A DNA stretch of 13,226 nucleotides from an uncultured Lachnospiraceae bacterium (GCA_947589175.1 CANPZR010000045.1:1-13226), one strand, 5' to 3'. Numbered from the stretch's first letter, positions 5,769-13,184 are shown. Numbers and translations: made by a program. The notes: a model not told the origin generated them from the letters alone.

Positions 5769-6236
5769 ATGAAGTGCCCTTTTTGTGGAGAAGAAAATAC
5801 GAAAGTAATTGATTCCAGACCCGCCGACGACAACTCTTCCATCCGTCGCAGAAGGCGGTGCGAGAAATGTAAGAAAAGATTTACTACCTATGAAAAACTG
5901 GAGACAATCCCCCTTGTGATCATCAAGAAGGACGAGGCCAGAGAGCCCTACGACCGCTCCAAGATCGAGAAGGGCGTATTCCGCTCCTGCATCAAGCGCC
6001 CTATCTCCGTAGACCAGATCAACGAGCTGGTGGACAGCGTGGAGAGCGCCGTTTTCAATCTGGGCGAAAAAGAGGTTCCCAGCAGCCAGATCGGTGAAAT
6101 CCTCATGGATAAGCTGCAGGATTTAGATCCGGTGGCCTATGTGCGCTTCGCCTCGGTATACCGGGAATTTAAGGACGTCAATACATTTATGGACGAAATC
6201 AAGAAACTGTTGGAAAAACAAGAACACCGAAATTAG
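5769..6236 (+). CDS. nrdR: NrdR, transcriptional repressor of ribonucleotide reductase genes
   Basis: The 155-aa protein is typical NrdR length. A zinc ribbon is formed by C3, C6, C31 and C34, with IRRRRRCEKCKKRFTTYE (25-42) as the family signature. An ATP-cone domain covers about 49-139 (IPLVIIKKDEAREPYDRSKI, and YVRFASVYREFKDV near its end) and senses ATP versus dATP. NrdR binds paired NrdR boxes upstream of nrd operons; I see none in this window, so its targets lie elsewhere. The start is fixed by MKCPFCG and an AAAGGAA SD. A strong hairpin terminator follows. A perfect Spo0A box abuts its promoter, which hints at sporulation-linked control of dNTP supply (inference). Confidence 0.96.
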   Translation: MKCPFCGEENTKVIDSRPADDNSSIRRRRRCEKCKKRFTTYEKLETIPLVIIKKDEAREPYDRSKIEKGVFRSCIKRPISVDQINELVDSVESAVFNLGEKEVPSSQIGEILMDKLQDLDPVAYVRFASVYREFKDVNTFMDEIKKLLEKQEHRN

Positions 6237-6284
6237 ATTTCAAGATATTTTAGCTTTTCATATCATTCTTCCATTTTTAATGAA

Positions 6285-6339
6285 CCCCCCGCCTCTTTTC
6301 CGCATAAGATAAAAGGAAAGAGGACGGGGGGAATTTTTT
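6285..6339 (+). terminator. Strong intrinsic terminator after nrdR that holds the ylmC SD
   Basis: Arm 6285-6301 (CCCCCCG, then CCTCTTTTCC) pairs with 6315-6331 (GGAAAGAGG, then ACGGGGGG) with one or two bulged bases and a 13-nt A-rich loop. AA and six Ts (6334-6339) follow. The ylmC ATG starts 3 nt after the T-run, so the descending arm also forms the only G-rich SD-like sequence for ylmC. Confidence 0.75.
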
Positions 6340-6342
6340 CAT

Positions 6343-6600
6343 ATGCGCATATGCGATCTGAGAGAAAAAGAAGTGATCAATGTCTGCGACGGACAGCGCC
6401 TGGGATTTGTGGAGGACGTGGAATTTGACCTGTGTACCGGTGAAATCACCTGCCTCATCGTGCCCGGACCCTGTAAGCTGTTCGGAATCCTGGGGCGCGA
6501 GGAGGAATACGTCATACCTCTCTGCCACATCCGCAAAGTGGGGTGCGACCTGATCTTAGTGGAAGCAGACCGGGAGGCCATTCGGAAAAAGTGCGAATGA
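6343..6600 (+). CDS. ylmC: YlmC/YmxH family PRC-barrel protein (sporulation-associated)
   Basis: The 85-aa protein reads MRICDLREKEVINVCDGQRL, then GFVEDVEFDLCTGEITCLIV, PGPCKLFGILGREEEYVIPL and a final strand pattern with CHIRKVGCDLILVE. This is a single PRC-barrel fold with the (D/N)G..LG...D....G.I..L...G motif seen in the YlmC/YmxH family, which is widespread in spore-formers; the molecular role is not established. Five cysteines in 85 residues are notable. No AGGAGG precedes the start: the only candidate is GGGGGG at 6326-6331, 11 nt away and inside the terminator hairpin. The gene ends 3 nt from the end of miaB on the opposite strand. Confidence 0.85.
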   Translation: MRICDLREKEVINVCDGQRLGFVEDVEFDLCTGEITCLIVPGPCKLFGILGREEEYVIPLCHIRKVGCDLILVEADREAIRKKCE

Positions 6601-6603
6601 GCG

Positions 6604-8055
6604 CTACCTGACCGCCTCCCCCATATAGTAAAAGCCCCGGCTCTCCGTCAGCTTCACAGGGAAGATCCGGCCGATCATGCCCTCGTCCCCCGGCAGGTGG
6701 ACGACGGCGTTGTTGGACAGGCGGCCCGTCACAAGGGACTCATCCTGTTCATTTTTTTCCTCGATCATCACGGGAACGGTCTGTCCCACCCATTTCCCCG
6801 TAATCTGGGCCGAGATGGCCTGAACTTCCCGCAAAAGCCTCGCGAACCGCTCCTTGACCACATCCTCCGGCACCTGATTTTCCATGGCGGCCGCCGGCGT
6901 GCCGCTCCGCTTTGAGTAGATAAAGGTATAGGCGCTGTCGAACCGGATCCGGCGCACCACATCTAACGTCTCTTCAAAATCCTCCTCCGTCTCTCCCGGA
7001 AAGCCCACAATGATGTCGGTGGTCAGGGAGATATCCGGCATTTTGGCGCGGATTCTCTCCACCAGCGCCAGATAATCTTCCTTGCTGTACCGTCGGTTCA
7101 TCTTTTCCAGGATCCGGCTGCTGCCGGACTGCAGGGGCAGATGCAGATGGGAACACACCTTGCCGCACTGGGCCATGGCGTCAATGAGCTCGTCCGACAG
7201 ATCCTTCGGATGAGACGTCATAAAACGGATTCGCTCCAGCCCCTCGATTTCGTTGACACGGCGCAGAAGCTCCGCGAAAGAGATCGGCGCGCTAAGCGTC
7301 TTTCCGTAGGAGTTGACATTTTGCCCTAAGAGCATGACCTCTGTGACGCCGTCCCCCACAAGCTCCTCGATTTCCCGCAGAATCTCCTCCGGCTCCCGGC
7401 TCCGCTCCCGTCCCCGCACATAGGGGACGATGCAGTAGCTGCAGAAATTGTTGCAGCCGAACATGATGTTGACCCCCGTCTTAAAGGGGTATTTGCGCTT
7501 GCCCGGCAGATCCTCCACAATCTCCTTTGCCTCCTCCCACACGTCCATCACCGGACGCCCGGACTCAAACTGCGTATACAGAAGCTCCGCCAGCTTGTAA
7601 ATATTGTGAGTGCCGAATACCAGATCCACGAACGGATAGCTTTTTCTCACCCGCTCCACCTCGTCCGCCTCCTGCATCATACAGCCGCACAGAACGATTT
7701 TCATGTCCGGATTTTTCTTCTTCTGGTTTTTGAGATACCCCAGTCTTCCGTATATTTTCAGATTGGCGTTCTCCCGCACCGTGCAGGTATTGAACAGCAC
7801 AAGATCGGCCACCGGGTCCTCTGTCTCCCGGTAACCGATCTTCTCTAACACCGCTGTCATTTTCTCCGAGTCCTTAGCATTCATCTGACAGCCCAGTGTC
7901 TGAATCGAACAGGTAAGCATCCGCCCCTTTTCCCCGCTGATCTTCTCCACCATCTGACGGCATTTTTCCATAAAATAATACTGTCTCTCCGGTTCGGTCA
8001 GGGGCGCCGGACCCAAAATGTCCGGATTCGCGTTTATTTCCATGATTCCTCTCAT
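6604..8055 (-). CDS. miaB: tRNA-2-methylthio-N6-dimethylallyladenosine synthase MiaB
   Basis: MiaB is a radical-SAM methylthiotransferase that converts i6A37 to ms2i6A37 in tRNAs reading UNN codons. The N-terminal MTTase domain has TLGCQMNAKDSEKM (53-66) with cluster cysteines at about 56, 91 (LFNTCTVRENA) and 125 (VLCGCMMQ). The radical SAM motif is C201-x3-C205-x2-C208 in MFGCNNFCSYCIVPYVRGRE. LGQNVNSYG, HLHLPLQSGS and DIIVGFPGE are standard MiaB motifs. A TRAM domain covers about 413-480. At 483 aa it has an N-terminal extension of about 45 residues common in clostridial MiaB. The start could be 8055 (as given) or the Met at 8043, which has AGAGG 4 nt upstream. It follows htrA by 33 nt on the same strand. 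Confidence 0.95.
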   Translation of the reverse strand: MRGIMEINANPDILGPAPLTEPERQYYFMEKCRQMVEKISGEKGRMLTCSIQTLGCQMNAKDSEKMTAVLEKIGYRETEDPVADLVLFNTCTVRENANLKIYGRLGYLKNQKKKNPDMKIVLCGCMMQEADEVERVRKSYPFVDLVFGTHNIYKLAELLYTQFESGRPVMDVWEEAKEIVEDLPGKRKYPFKTGVNIMFGCNNFCSYCIVPYVRGRERSREPEEILREIEELVGDGVTEVMLLGQNVNSYGKTLSAPISFAELLRRVNEIEGLERIRFMTSHPKDLSDELIDAMAQCGKVCSHLHLPLQSGSSRILEKMNRRYSKEDYLALVERIRAKMPDISLTTDIIVGFPGETEEDFEETLDVVRRIRFDSAYTFIYSKRSGTPAAAMENQVPEDVVKERFARLLREVQAISAQITGKWVGQTVPVMIEEKNEQDESLVTGRLSNNAVVHLPGDEGMIGRIFPVKLTESRGFYYMGEAVR

Positions 8056-8080
8056 TCCGCCGCCTTGGGCGGCTCTCCTA
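8056..8080 (-). promoter_or_regulatory. Hairpin between a good SD and the miaB start
   Basis: On the minus strand AGGAG (8075-8079) is followed by a perfect 6-bp GC stem GCCGCC/GGCGGC with a 3-nt loop (8059-8073), then the ATG at 8053-8055. The unfolded SD-ATG distance (19 nt) is too long, but folding removes 15 nt and leaves a workable gap. No U-run follows, so it is not a terminator. Confidence 0.4.
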
Positions 8081-8088
8081 AATTTATT

Positions 8089-9258
8089 TTATTTTCCGGC
8101 CTCCTTCCGGCTCCCGAAAGTAACGGCCAGCGTCTTCTCCACAGCGTCTCCGTTGTCGCTGATTTTCACCGTGATTTTACCGTCTTCACCGGCCTGACAG
8201 TGGGACAGCCTCTCCTGCAATTCGGCAATCGTCTTCACTTCCCTGCCGTTGAATTTCGTAATGATATATCCTTTGCGCAGCCCTGCCTTTTCCGCGGGCG
8301 ATCCTTCCGTGACCTCCGCGATGTAAATTCCCTCCGGCATGCCGTAGGCCTCTGCCATTTCTTCCGTGACATCCCGGCCGCTGATGCCTAAATACGCCTG
8401 ATCCGCCTCATTTACGGTCTTCTGCGTCATCAGCTCCTCGAGAATCGGCTGCGCCGTGGAAATCGGAATGGCAAAGCCCATGCCCTCAATCTCCTCTGAG
8501 GCAAATTTGGAGGAATTGATGCCGATGACCTCTCCGCGGCTGTTGACCAGCGCGCCGCCGCTGTTTCCCGGATTGATGGCGGCGTCCGTCTGAATCAGCT
8601 TCACGCTGTCACTGTCCTCCGCGTCGATTTCCCGGTCCTTGGCGCTGACATAGCCCACCGTAACGCTGGTGCCATAGCCCAGGGCGTTTCCGATGGCAAT
8701 GGCCTGCTCGCCCACCTTCGTGGCGTCGCTGTCGCCGATAACCGCGATTTTTATGGCATTTAAGGTATCCTGCGACAGACTGCCCATATCCACCTCGACT
8801 ACCGCCAGGTCATGGGCCGCGTCGGTTCCCTTCACCTGGGCCGACGCCGTGCTGTCGTCGTTAAAGCGGATCGTCACTGTGTCCGCCCCGTCAATCACAT
8901 GATTATTGGTGGCAATGTACATGCGGTTGTCCTTCTCCGCCAGAATTATGCCGGAGCCGCTTCCGCTGCTCTCGCCGGTCTGGAGGCCGAATGGCGTGTA
9001 GGACGTCACCTGCGCCGTCACGTCAATGGCCACAATGGACGGAAGCACCTGTTCCGCAATGGCCGACACATCGCCGCCCTCCCCGGAGGCCGACACCGTA
9101 TTTACCGTCGCGAGCTTCGCCGTATCCTGCGCCGGGGCCTCCTCCTCGATCCGGGTTCCCCCGAGCTGTCCCGCCGCATAGTTTACTCCCTGAAACGCCG
9201 TGCCCGCCACCATTCCAAAAACAGCCGCAGCTGCTGCTACTTTTACTAATTTTTTCAT
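8089..9258 (-). CDS. htrA: HtrA/DegP-type S1C serine protease with PDZ domain, membrane-anchored
   Basis: The 389-aa protein starts MKKLVKVAAAAAVFGMVAGT, an N-terminal signal anchor, so the protease domain faces outward. The trypsin-like domain has the full triad: His120 in ATNNHVID, Asp150 in AAHDLAVVEV and Ser233 in NPGNSGGAL. A single PDZ domain covers about 290-380 (YLGISGRDV, EGSPAEKAGLRKGYIITKFN). HtrA proteases degrade or refold damaged exported proteins. The ATG at 9258 is chosen because AAAGGA lies 10 nt upstream; an in-frame GTG at 9267 nearly touches that SD. The 144-nt gap to pheA has neither a clear terminator nor a convincing promoter (only a TATGCT at 9321-9326 without a matching -35), so read-through from the folate operon is possible. 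Confidence 0.95.
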   Translation of the reverse strand: MKKLVKVAAAAAVFGMVAGTAFQGVNYAAGQLGGTRIEEEAPAQDTAKLATVNTVSASGEGGDVSAIAEQVLPSIVAIDVTAQVTSYTPFGLQTGESSGSGSGIILAEKDNRMYIATNNHVIDGADTVTIRFNDDSTASAQVKGTDAAHDLAVVEVDMGSLSQDTLNAIKIAVIGDSDATKVGEQAIAIGNALGYGTSVTVGYVSAKDREIDAEDSDSVKLIQTDAAINPGNSGGALVNSRGEVIGINSSKFASEEIEGMGFAIPISTAQPILEELMTQKTVNEADQAYLGISGRDVTEEMAEAYGMPEGIYIAEVTEGSPAEKAGLRKGYIITKFNGREVKTIAELQERLSHCQAGEDGKITVKISDNGDAVEKTLAVTFGSRKEAGK

Positions 9259-9402
9259 AGAAAACACATCCTTTCTTCACTCTGCTTCTCAATACTGCTT
9301 TCTTGTTTCTCTATGTCTCTAGCATATGCGAAATCTGTGAGTGAAATTTGTAGGTTCTTTGAAAGGTCTGTGTTTGTTTTTTGATGATTCTGTGAACAGG
9401 GC

Positions 9403-10536
9403 CTACGCTTGAAAGTTGCCGAGTACCCGAAGGAACGCCGCTTCCTCCCGGATTCCCCGGAGGGCGTTCTGCACGGAGGCGTCGTCCAAATTCCCCTCGA
9501 CGTCCACAAAAAAGCGGTACTCCCAGTTCCTGCCCGGTATGGGGCGGGACTCGATCTGCGTCATGTTCAGGTCGTTGTACAGAAAATTGGACAGAATCCG
9601 GTACAGCGAGCCGCTCTGATGCGGAAGCTCGATGCACAGCGCCAGCTTGTTGCTCTCCGGCGTGTAGATTTCCTGCTGCCCGATCAGGATAAAGCGGGTG
9701 CAGTTATTTTTTTCCTGCTGGATGCTGTCCGCGAGGACGTTTAACCCGTACTCTCTCGCCGCCCGCCGGCTGGCAATCGCCGCCTGGGCGGGATTTTGGT
9801 CCTCCGCCACCTTTTTGGCCGCCGCGGCCGTGCTCCCGTACTCGATCTGCTCCATCTGAGGATGCTTTTCCAGATAGCCGCGGCACTGCATAAGCCCCTG
9901 CGGATGGGAGAAAACTGTGCGGATTTCCTCCTCCGACGCGCCCGGCAGCGCTAACAGGCACTGATCGATTTTCATAACGTACTGCCCCACAATGGCGTTT
10001 TTGTAGTTCAGCAGCAAATCGTAGTTCGCCGTGATGCCGCCGGTAGAGGAATTTTCAATCGGGAGGACGCCGTACTGCGCCTTTCCCTGCTCCACCGCCT
10101 CCATCACGCCCTGAAAGCTCGAACAGCTGACGCCCTGAATCCCTGTTCCGAATACATCCTCCATCGCCTGTTGGGTGTGGGTGCCGGGCACGCCGAAATA
10201 GTACACCTTCGTCTCATCCGTCACGGGAATCCGCTCCACCCGCCGAAACGCCGTCACATCATCGCTGTGCGACAGCACGCCGTACTGATATTTCCGGCTG
10301 ATGGATATGATCTGGCTGAACAGCTCCCGCACCGCCCTCTCGTTAAAGGCCCCGTGCGACATGGAGGAGAGCTTCGCGAGCTTTTCCTCCTCCCGCTCCC
10401 GGTCAAAGACCGCCTTTCCCGTCTCCAGCTTATATTTTGCCACCTCGTTCGCAACTTCCATACGCTTTTCGAACAGCTCCACGATCTGACTGTCAATCTC
10501 GTCAATCTGCTGTCTGGATATGGCTAAATCAATCAT
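9403..10536 (-). CDS. pheA: Bifunctional chorismate mutase / prephenate dehydratase (P-protein)
   Basis: The 377-aa protein has the three-part P-protein layout. An AroQ-type chorismate mutase covers 1-90 (R8, DEIDSQIVELFEKRM, KYK). Prephenate dehydratase covers about 110-285, with GVLPIENSSTGGI (156-168) and the catalytic-Thr motif NNCTRF (277-282). The regulatory ACT domain covers about 298-370, with the Phe-binding ESRP at 329-332; the usual GALV turn reads GSLY. It converts chorismate via prephenate to phenylpyruvate and is normally feedback-inhibited by phenylalanine. The start has an AAAGGA SD 8 nt upstream and overlaps the end of the folB-folK gene by 8 nt (ATGATTGA), so translation is probably coupled. 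Its place behind folate genes is unusual but logical, since both routes draw on chorismate. Confidence 0.96.
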   Translation of the reverse strand: MIDLAISRQQIDEIDSQIVELFEKRMEVANEVAKYKLETGKAVFDREREEEKLAKLSSMSHGAFNERAVRELFSQIISISRKYQYGVLSHSDDVTAFRRVERIPVTDETKVYYFGVPGTHTQQAMEDVFGTGIQGVSCSSFQGVMEAVEQGKAQYGVLPIENSSTGGITANYDLLLNYKNAIVGQYVMKIDQCLLALPGASEEEIRTVFSHPQGLMQCRGYLEKHPQMEQIEYGSTAAAAKKVAEDQNPAQAAIASRRAAREYGLNVLADSIQQEKNNCTRFILIGQQEIYTPESNKLALCIELPHQSGSLYRILSNFLYNDLNMTQIESRPIPGRNWEYRFFVDVEGNLDDASVQNALRGIREEAAFLRVLGNFQA

Positions 10537-11377
10537 CCTCGTCTTCCTTTCGTTGTCCCTCTTTTTCCTCTAACTCCTGTAACAATTCAAGCATCGTCCG
10601 GTGCAGCCCCGGATGTATCAGCCACGGCGCGAGCTCGCACAGCGGCCGCAGGACAAATGCGCGCCGGTGCATGTCCCGGTGCGGAATCGTGAGCGTCTCC
10701 GTGCACATCATCTTCTCCCCGTACAGAAGGATGTCCAGATCGATGGTCCTCGGACCCCAGCGCACCGTCCTCTCCCTGCCTCCGAGCCGCTCCGTCTCGT
10801 GAAGGCGCCGCAGCAGCTCCTGTGGCGAGTACAGCGTTTCTAAGCATACCGCGCCGTTTAAGAAATCCGGCTGGTCCGTGTAGCCGTAGGGCTCTGTCTC
10901 AATCAGCCCGGACGCTTGCATATGCCGGATTCCCTCATCCTCCGCAAGCCGCCCAAGCGCCGCCTCTATGTTCGCCCGCCGGTCGCCCATATTGGCTCCC
11001 ACGGAAAGGTAGACCTCCGTCCAGCCCCGCCGGATGCTGACTCCCACCGTCTCCATCGGAATCGGAATCGGCGCCCAGGGCTTTTTTATCTCCACCGCGA
11101 CCTCTTTTACCGCGGGAAAACGCTTCAGCACATCCGCGGCGAGATGCTCCGCCGCCGCCTCGATTAACTGATATGTCTTTTCCTCCATGCGCTCCTTTAT
11201 AAAATGGGCCGCCGCCGCATAATCCACGGATTCGTTCAGGTCGTCCTCACGCCCTGCTCTCCTCACATCCAGATAGAACGTGAGGGACACGAGAAATTTC
11301 TGCCCCAGCGCGTTTTCCTCCGGCAGAACCCCGTGGCGGCAGTAAATTTCCATATTTTTAATCTGTATCTGATCCAT
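10529..11377 (-). CDS. folB-folK: Fused dihydroneopterin aldolase (FolB) and HPPK (FolK)
   Basis: The 282-aa protein joins two consecutive folate enzymes. Residues 1-118 are FolB: YCRHGVLPEENALGQKF with E21, Y53 in VDYAA and K99 in IKKPWAPIP correspond to the active-site Glu22, Tyr54 and Lys100 of the S. aureus enzyme. Residues 120-270 are FolK: VYLSVGANMGDRRANIEAAL, EPYGYTDQPDFLNG, RWGPRTIDLDILLYG and IPHRDMHRRAFVLRPLCELAP. The product cleaves dihydroneopterin and pyrophosphorylates the resulting hydroxymethyl-dihydropterin. A similar fusion is known in some streptococci. The ATG at 11377 is preceded by GGCGG at 7 nt and lies 2 nt after the folP stop. The tail (EEKEGQRKEDEDD) is highly charged and overlaps pheA. 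Confidence 0.95.
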   Translation of the reverse strand: MDQIQIKNMEIYCRHGVLPEENALGQKFLVSLTFYLDVRRAGREDDLNESVDYAAAAHFIKERMEEKTYQLIEAAAEHLAADVLKRFPAVKEVAVEIKKPWAPIPIPMETVGVSIRRGWTEVYLSVGANMGDRRANIEAALGRLAEDEGIRHMQASGLIETEPYGYTDQPDFLNGAVCLETLYSPQELLRRLHETERLGGRERTVRWGPRTIDLDILLYGEKMMCTETLTIPHRDMHRRAFVLRPLCELAPWLIHPGLHRTMLELLQELEEKEGQRKEDEDD

Positions 11378-11379
11378 AT

Positions 11380-12261
11380 TTAATCCGCCTTTCGTATGGC
11401 GTCCCACATTTTCAGCGCCCGCACATTTTTCTCCACGTCATGCACCCGCACAAAGGAGCAGCCCTTCATGGCTCCGACGACGTTCGCGGCTATCGTCCCC
11501 TCCTCGCGCTCGCCCACCGGCAGCTCCAGCGTCAAGCCAATCACGCTCTTGCGGGACACGCCCAGAAGAACCGGATATCCCAGAGCCGCGATGTCGTCCA
11601 GGTGGTTTATGACCATCAGATTCTGCTCATAGGTCTTTCCGAATCCCACGCCGGGATCTAACAATATCTTTTCTCTTTTAATCCCATGCCGTTTCGCTAT
11701 GGCAAGCGACTCCCGCAGATCCGCCTTCACTTCCGCCATAAAGCCATCGGATTCCCTGTCGGATTTCTGGCTGGCAGGCTCCAGGCTGGAAGATCCCGGG
11801 CCGTCGTGCTTTAAGCCGCCGTACTCCGCTCGCTCCCGGTTGTGCATAATGCAGACCGCCGCGCCCGTATCCGCCACAAGCGCCGCCATCTCCGCATCCC
11901 GCCGCAGCCCCCAGATGTCGTTGACCATGTCCGCCCCCGCAAAAAGCGCCTCTTTCGCCACCGAGCTTTTCTGCGTGTCCACCGACAGGGGAATGTTAAA
12001 TCGCTTTTTCAGCTCGCGGATCACCGGAACCACCCGGCTTATCTCCTCCTCCGCCGGGACCGCCGCGTAACCGGGCCTCGTGGACTCTCCCCCTATATCG
12101 ATCAGGTCGGCTCCCTCGCCGACCATCTTCTCCGCCTGTCTCAACGCCGCCAAGGTCCCGCTGTATTTCCCGCCATCTGAAAAAGAATCCGGCGTCACAT
12201 TGAGAATCCCCATCACATAGGTTTTTTCTCCAATAGGAAAATCTCTCGTTCCAATCCTCAT
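11380..12261 (-). CDS. folP: Dihydropteroate synthase (sulfonamide target)
   Basis: The 293-aa protein condenses hydroxymethyl-dihydropterin pyrophosphate with pABA. Motifs are MGILNVTPDSFSDGG (17-31, loop 1), DIGGESTRPGY (55-65, loop 2), SVDTQK (93-98), DMVNDIWG (111-118), CIMHNRE (137-143), ILLDPGVGFGKTYEQN (199-214), LLGVSRKSVIG (232-242) and VRVHDV (271-276). The ATG at 12261 has AAAGGA 8 nt upstream; the frame runs open to 12336 but those codons have no family match and run into folE. Compared with typical DHPS, residues about 148-174 (LKHDGPGSSSLEPASQKSDR onward) look like a hydrophilic, Ser-rich loop insertion after the MHN motif. It lies 22 nt after folE and 2 nt before folB-folK. Confidence 0.95.
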   Translation of the reverse strand: MRIGTRDFPIGEKTYVMGILNVTPDSFSDGGKYSGTLAALRQAEKMVGEGADLIDIGGESTRPGYAAVPAEEEISRVVPVIRELKKRFNIPLSVDTQKSSVAKEALFAGADMVNDIWGLRRDAEMAALVADTGAAVCIMHNRERAEYGGLKHDGPGSSSLEPASQKSDRESDGFMAEVKADLRESLAIAKRHGIKREKILLDPGVGFGKTYEQNLMVINHLDDIAALGYPVLLGVSRKSVIGLTLELPVGEREEGTIAANVVGAMKGCSFVRVHDVEKNVRALKMWDAIRKAD

Positions 12262-12283
12262 GACGCCCTTCCTTTCAAACTGC

Positions 12284-12838
12284 TCACATCGAGACCATCT
12301 GCATAAACGCCTGCCGCAGGCTCTCGTTCTCCTCAAAAACGCCCCGCGCCGCGTAGGTCACAGTCCGGCTTCCCGGCTTCTTCACGCCGCGCATCGTCAT
12401 ACACATATGCTCCGCCTCCGCCATGACCATAACTCCTTTCGGCGCCAGGTACTTCATCACCGCGTCCGCAATCTGACCCGTGAGCTGCTCCTGCAGCTGC
12501 GCCCGCCTGGCGTAGACCTCCACCGTCCGTGCCAGCTTGCTCAGTCCCACCACTTTTCCATCCGGCACATATCCGATATGCACTTTTCCGCAAAAGGGAA
12601 GCAGATGGTGCTCGCACATCGAATAAAACGTGATATCCTTTTCCACCACCATGTCGCCCGTCTCCGCGCGGAAGGTCTTAGACAAAATCTCCTTCGCGCC
12701 CCCGGTGTACCCGCCAAAAATCTCCTCGCACATGTCCGCGATGCGCCGGGGCGTCTCCACCAGTCCTTCCCGGTCCGGATCCTCCCCGATTCCCTCTAAA
12801 AATAACTGAACAGCCTGTTCAATTTTTTCGTGATTCAT
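12284..12838 (-). CDS. folE: GTP cyclohydrolase I
   Basis: The 184-aa protein catalyses the first folate step, GTP to 7,8-dihydroneopterin triphosphate. Zinc ligands are C75 and H78 (FYSMCEHHLLPF) and C146 (EAEHMCMTMRGV). VGLSKLARTVEVYARRAQLQ (97-116) and EQLTGQIADAV complete the signature. The length is standard for bacterial FolE type IA. The start at 12838 has a perfect AGGAGG (12844-12849) at 5 nt spacing. It heads the run folE-folP-folBK-pheA and has its own promoter. No gene for dihydroneopterin triphosphate dephosphorylation, and no folC or folA, is visible here. Confidence 0.97.
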   Translation of the reverse strand: MNHEKIEQAVQLFLEGIGEDPDREGLVETPRRIADMCEEIFGGYTGGAKEILSKTFRAETGDMVVEKDITFYSMCEHHLLPFCGKVHIGYVPDGKVVGLSKLARTVEVYARRAQLQEQLTGQIADAVMKYLAPKGVMVMAEAEHMCMTMRGVKKPGSRTVTYAARGVFEENESLRQAFMQMVSM

Positions 12839-12881
12839 ATGTACCTCCTCAACCGTGGTCTGCGGAAATTAATCACATAAT

Positions 12882-12910
12882 AATATATCATTTCAATGAC
12901 AAACATGCAA
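12882..12910 (-). promoter_or_regulatory. Sigma-A promoter for the folE operon
   Basis: On the minus strand TTGCAT (12905-12910) and TATATT (12882-12887) are separated by 17 bp, predicting a start near 12876 and a leader of about 37 nt that ends in the AGGAGG of folE. It lies in the 87-nt gap after the upstream small gene, where I see no terminator. Confidence 0.6.
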
Positions 12911-12925
12911 CTGTTTTGGTTCAGC

Positions 12926-13144
12926 TCAATATTCCTTCGTTATCTCTCCCTCTATGCCGTACAGCGTCTTAAAACAATCCACATCCGACGGATCCCGGAT
13001 CAGCATTACCTCCTCGATCTTCCCTGTGTGGATGTCCTTAAATCCCGCTGTCTGCTCGCCCGTACAAATGCTGGCCTTGATCACCGGTATCTTGTTCTCC
13101 CTGTCGTATGACTGGGTGATTGATTTCTTCTTGAACAGTCCCAT
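12926..13144 (-). CDS. Small conserved-looking protein of unknown function
   Basis: The 72-aa protein runs from MGLFKKKSITQSYDRENKIP to an EGEITKEY end, with SICTGEQTAGFKDIHTGKIE in the middle. I recall similar short proteins in other gut Clostridia but know no function. It is soluble and mixed-charge, with a basic N-terminus, a single Cys at 27 in a CTGEQ turn and a second at 57; no signal peptide or membrane segment is seen. The EEVMLIRD strand followed by an acidic helix suggests a small alpha/beta fold (inference). The start at 13144 is chosen over Met codons at 13147 and 13213 because GGTGG lies 5 nt upstream and the 13213 frame would begin upstream of the predicted transcript. It precedes folE in the same direction with an 87-nt gap. 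Confidence 0.7.
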   Translation of the reverse strand: MGLFKKKSITQSYDRENKIPVIKASICTGEQTAGFKDIHTGKIEEVMLIRDPSDVDCFKTLYGIEGEITKEY

Positions 13145-13184
13145 CATTTCCACCTTCTTCTTTGCGTCTTTTGTCTCAAATCGA

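Noticed and set aside
5549..5842. A 97-codon minus-strand frame across the spoIIGA-nrdR gap
   Set aside because: It overlaps the nrdR start, the nrdR promoter and the Spo0A boxes, and its product has no family features or SD.
6245..6266. Mother-cell (sigma-E/K-like) promoter for ylmC: ATATT and CATATCAT
   Set aside because: The -10-like CATATCAT fits CATAnnnT, but the -35-like element is only 9 nt away and there is no alternative at proper spacing.
9259..9402. Promoter or terminator between pheA and htrA
   Set aside because: Only a TATGCT without a -35 and a tiny CTGT-TC-ACAG palindrome without a U-run are present, which is not enough to call either.
12260..12799. A 179-codon plus-strand frame antisense to folE
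   Set aside because: It is rich in His/Leu/Arg, as expected from the reverse of a GC-rich gene, while folE has every catalytic residue.
12888..12899. Operator-like palindrome TCATT-TC-AATGA inside the folE promoter spacer
   Set aside because: The repeat is 5 bp, AT-rich and easily expected by chance; there is no second copy in the window.
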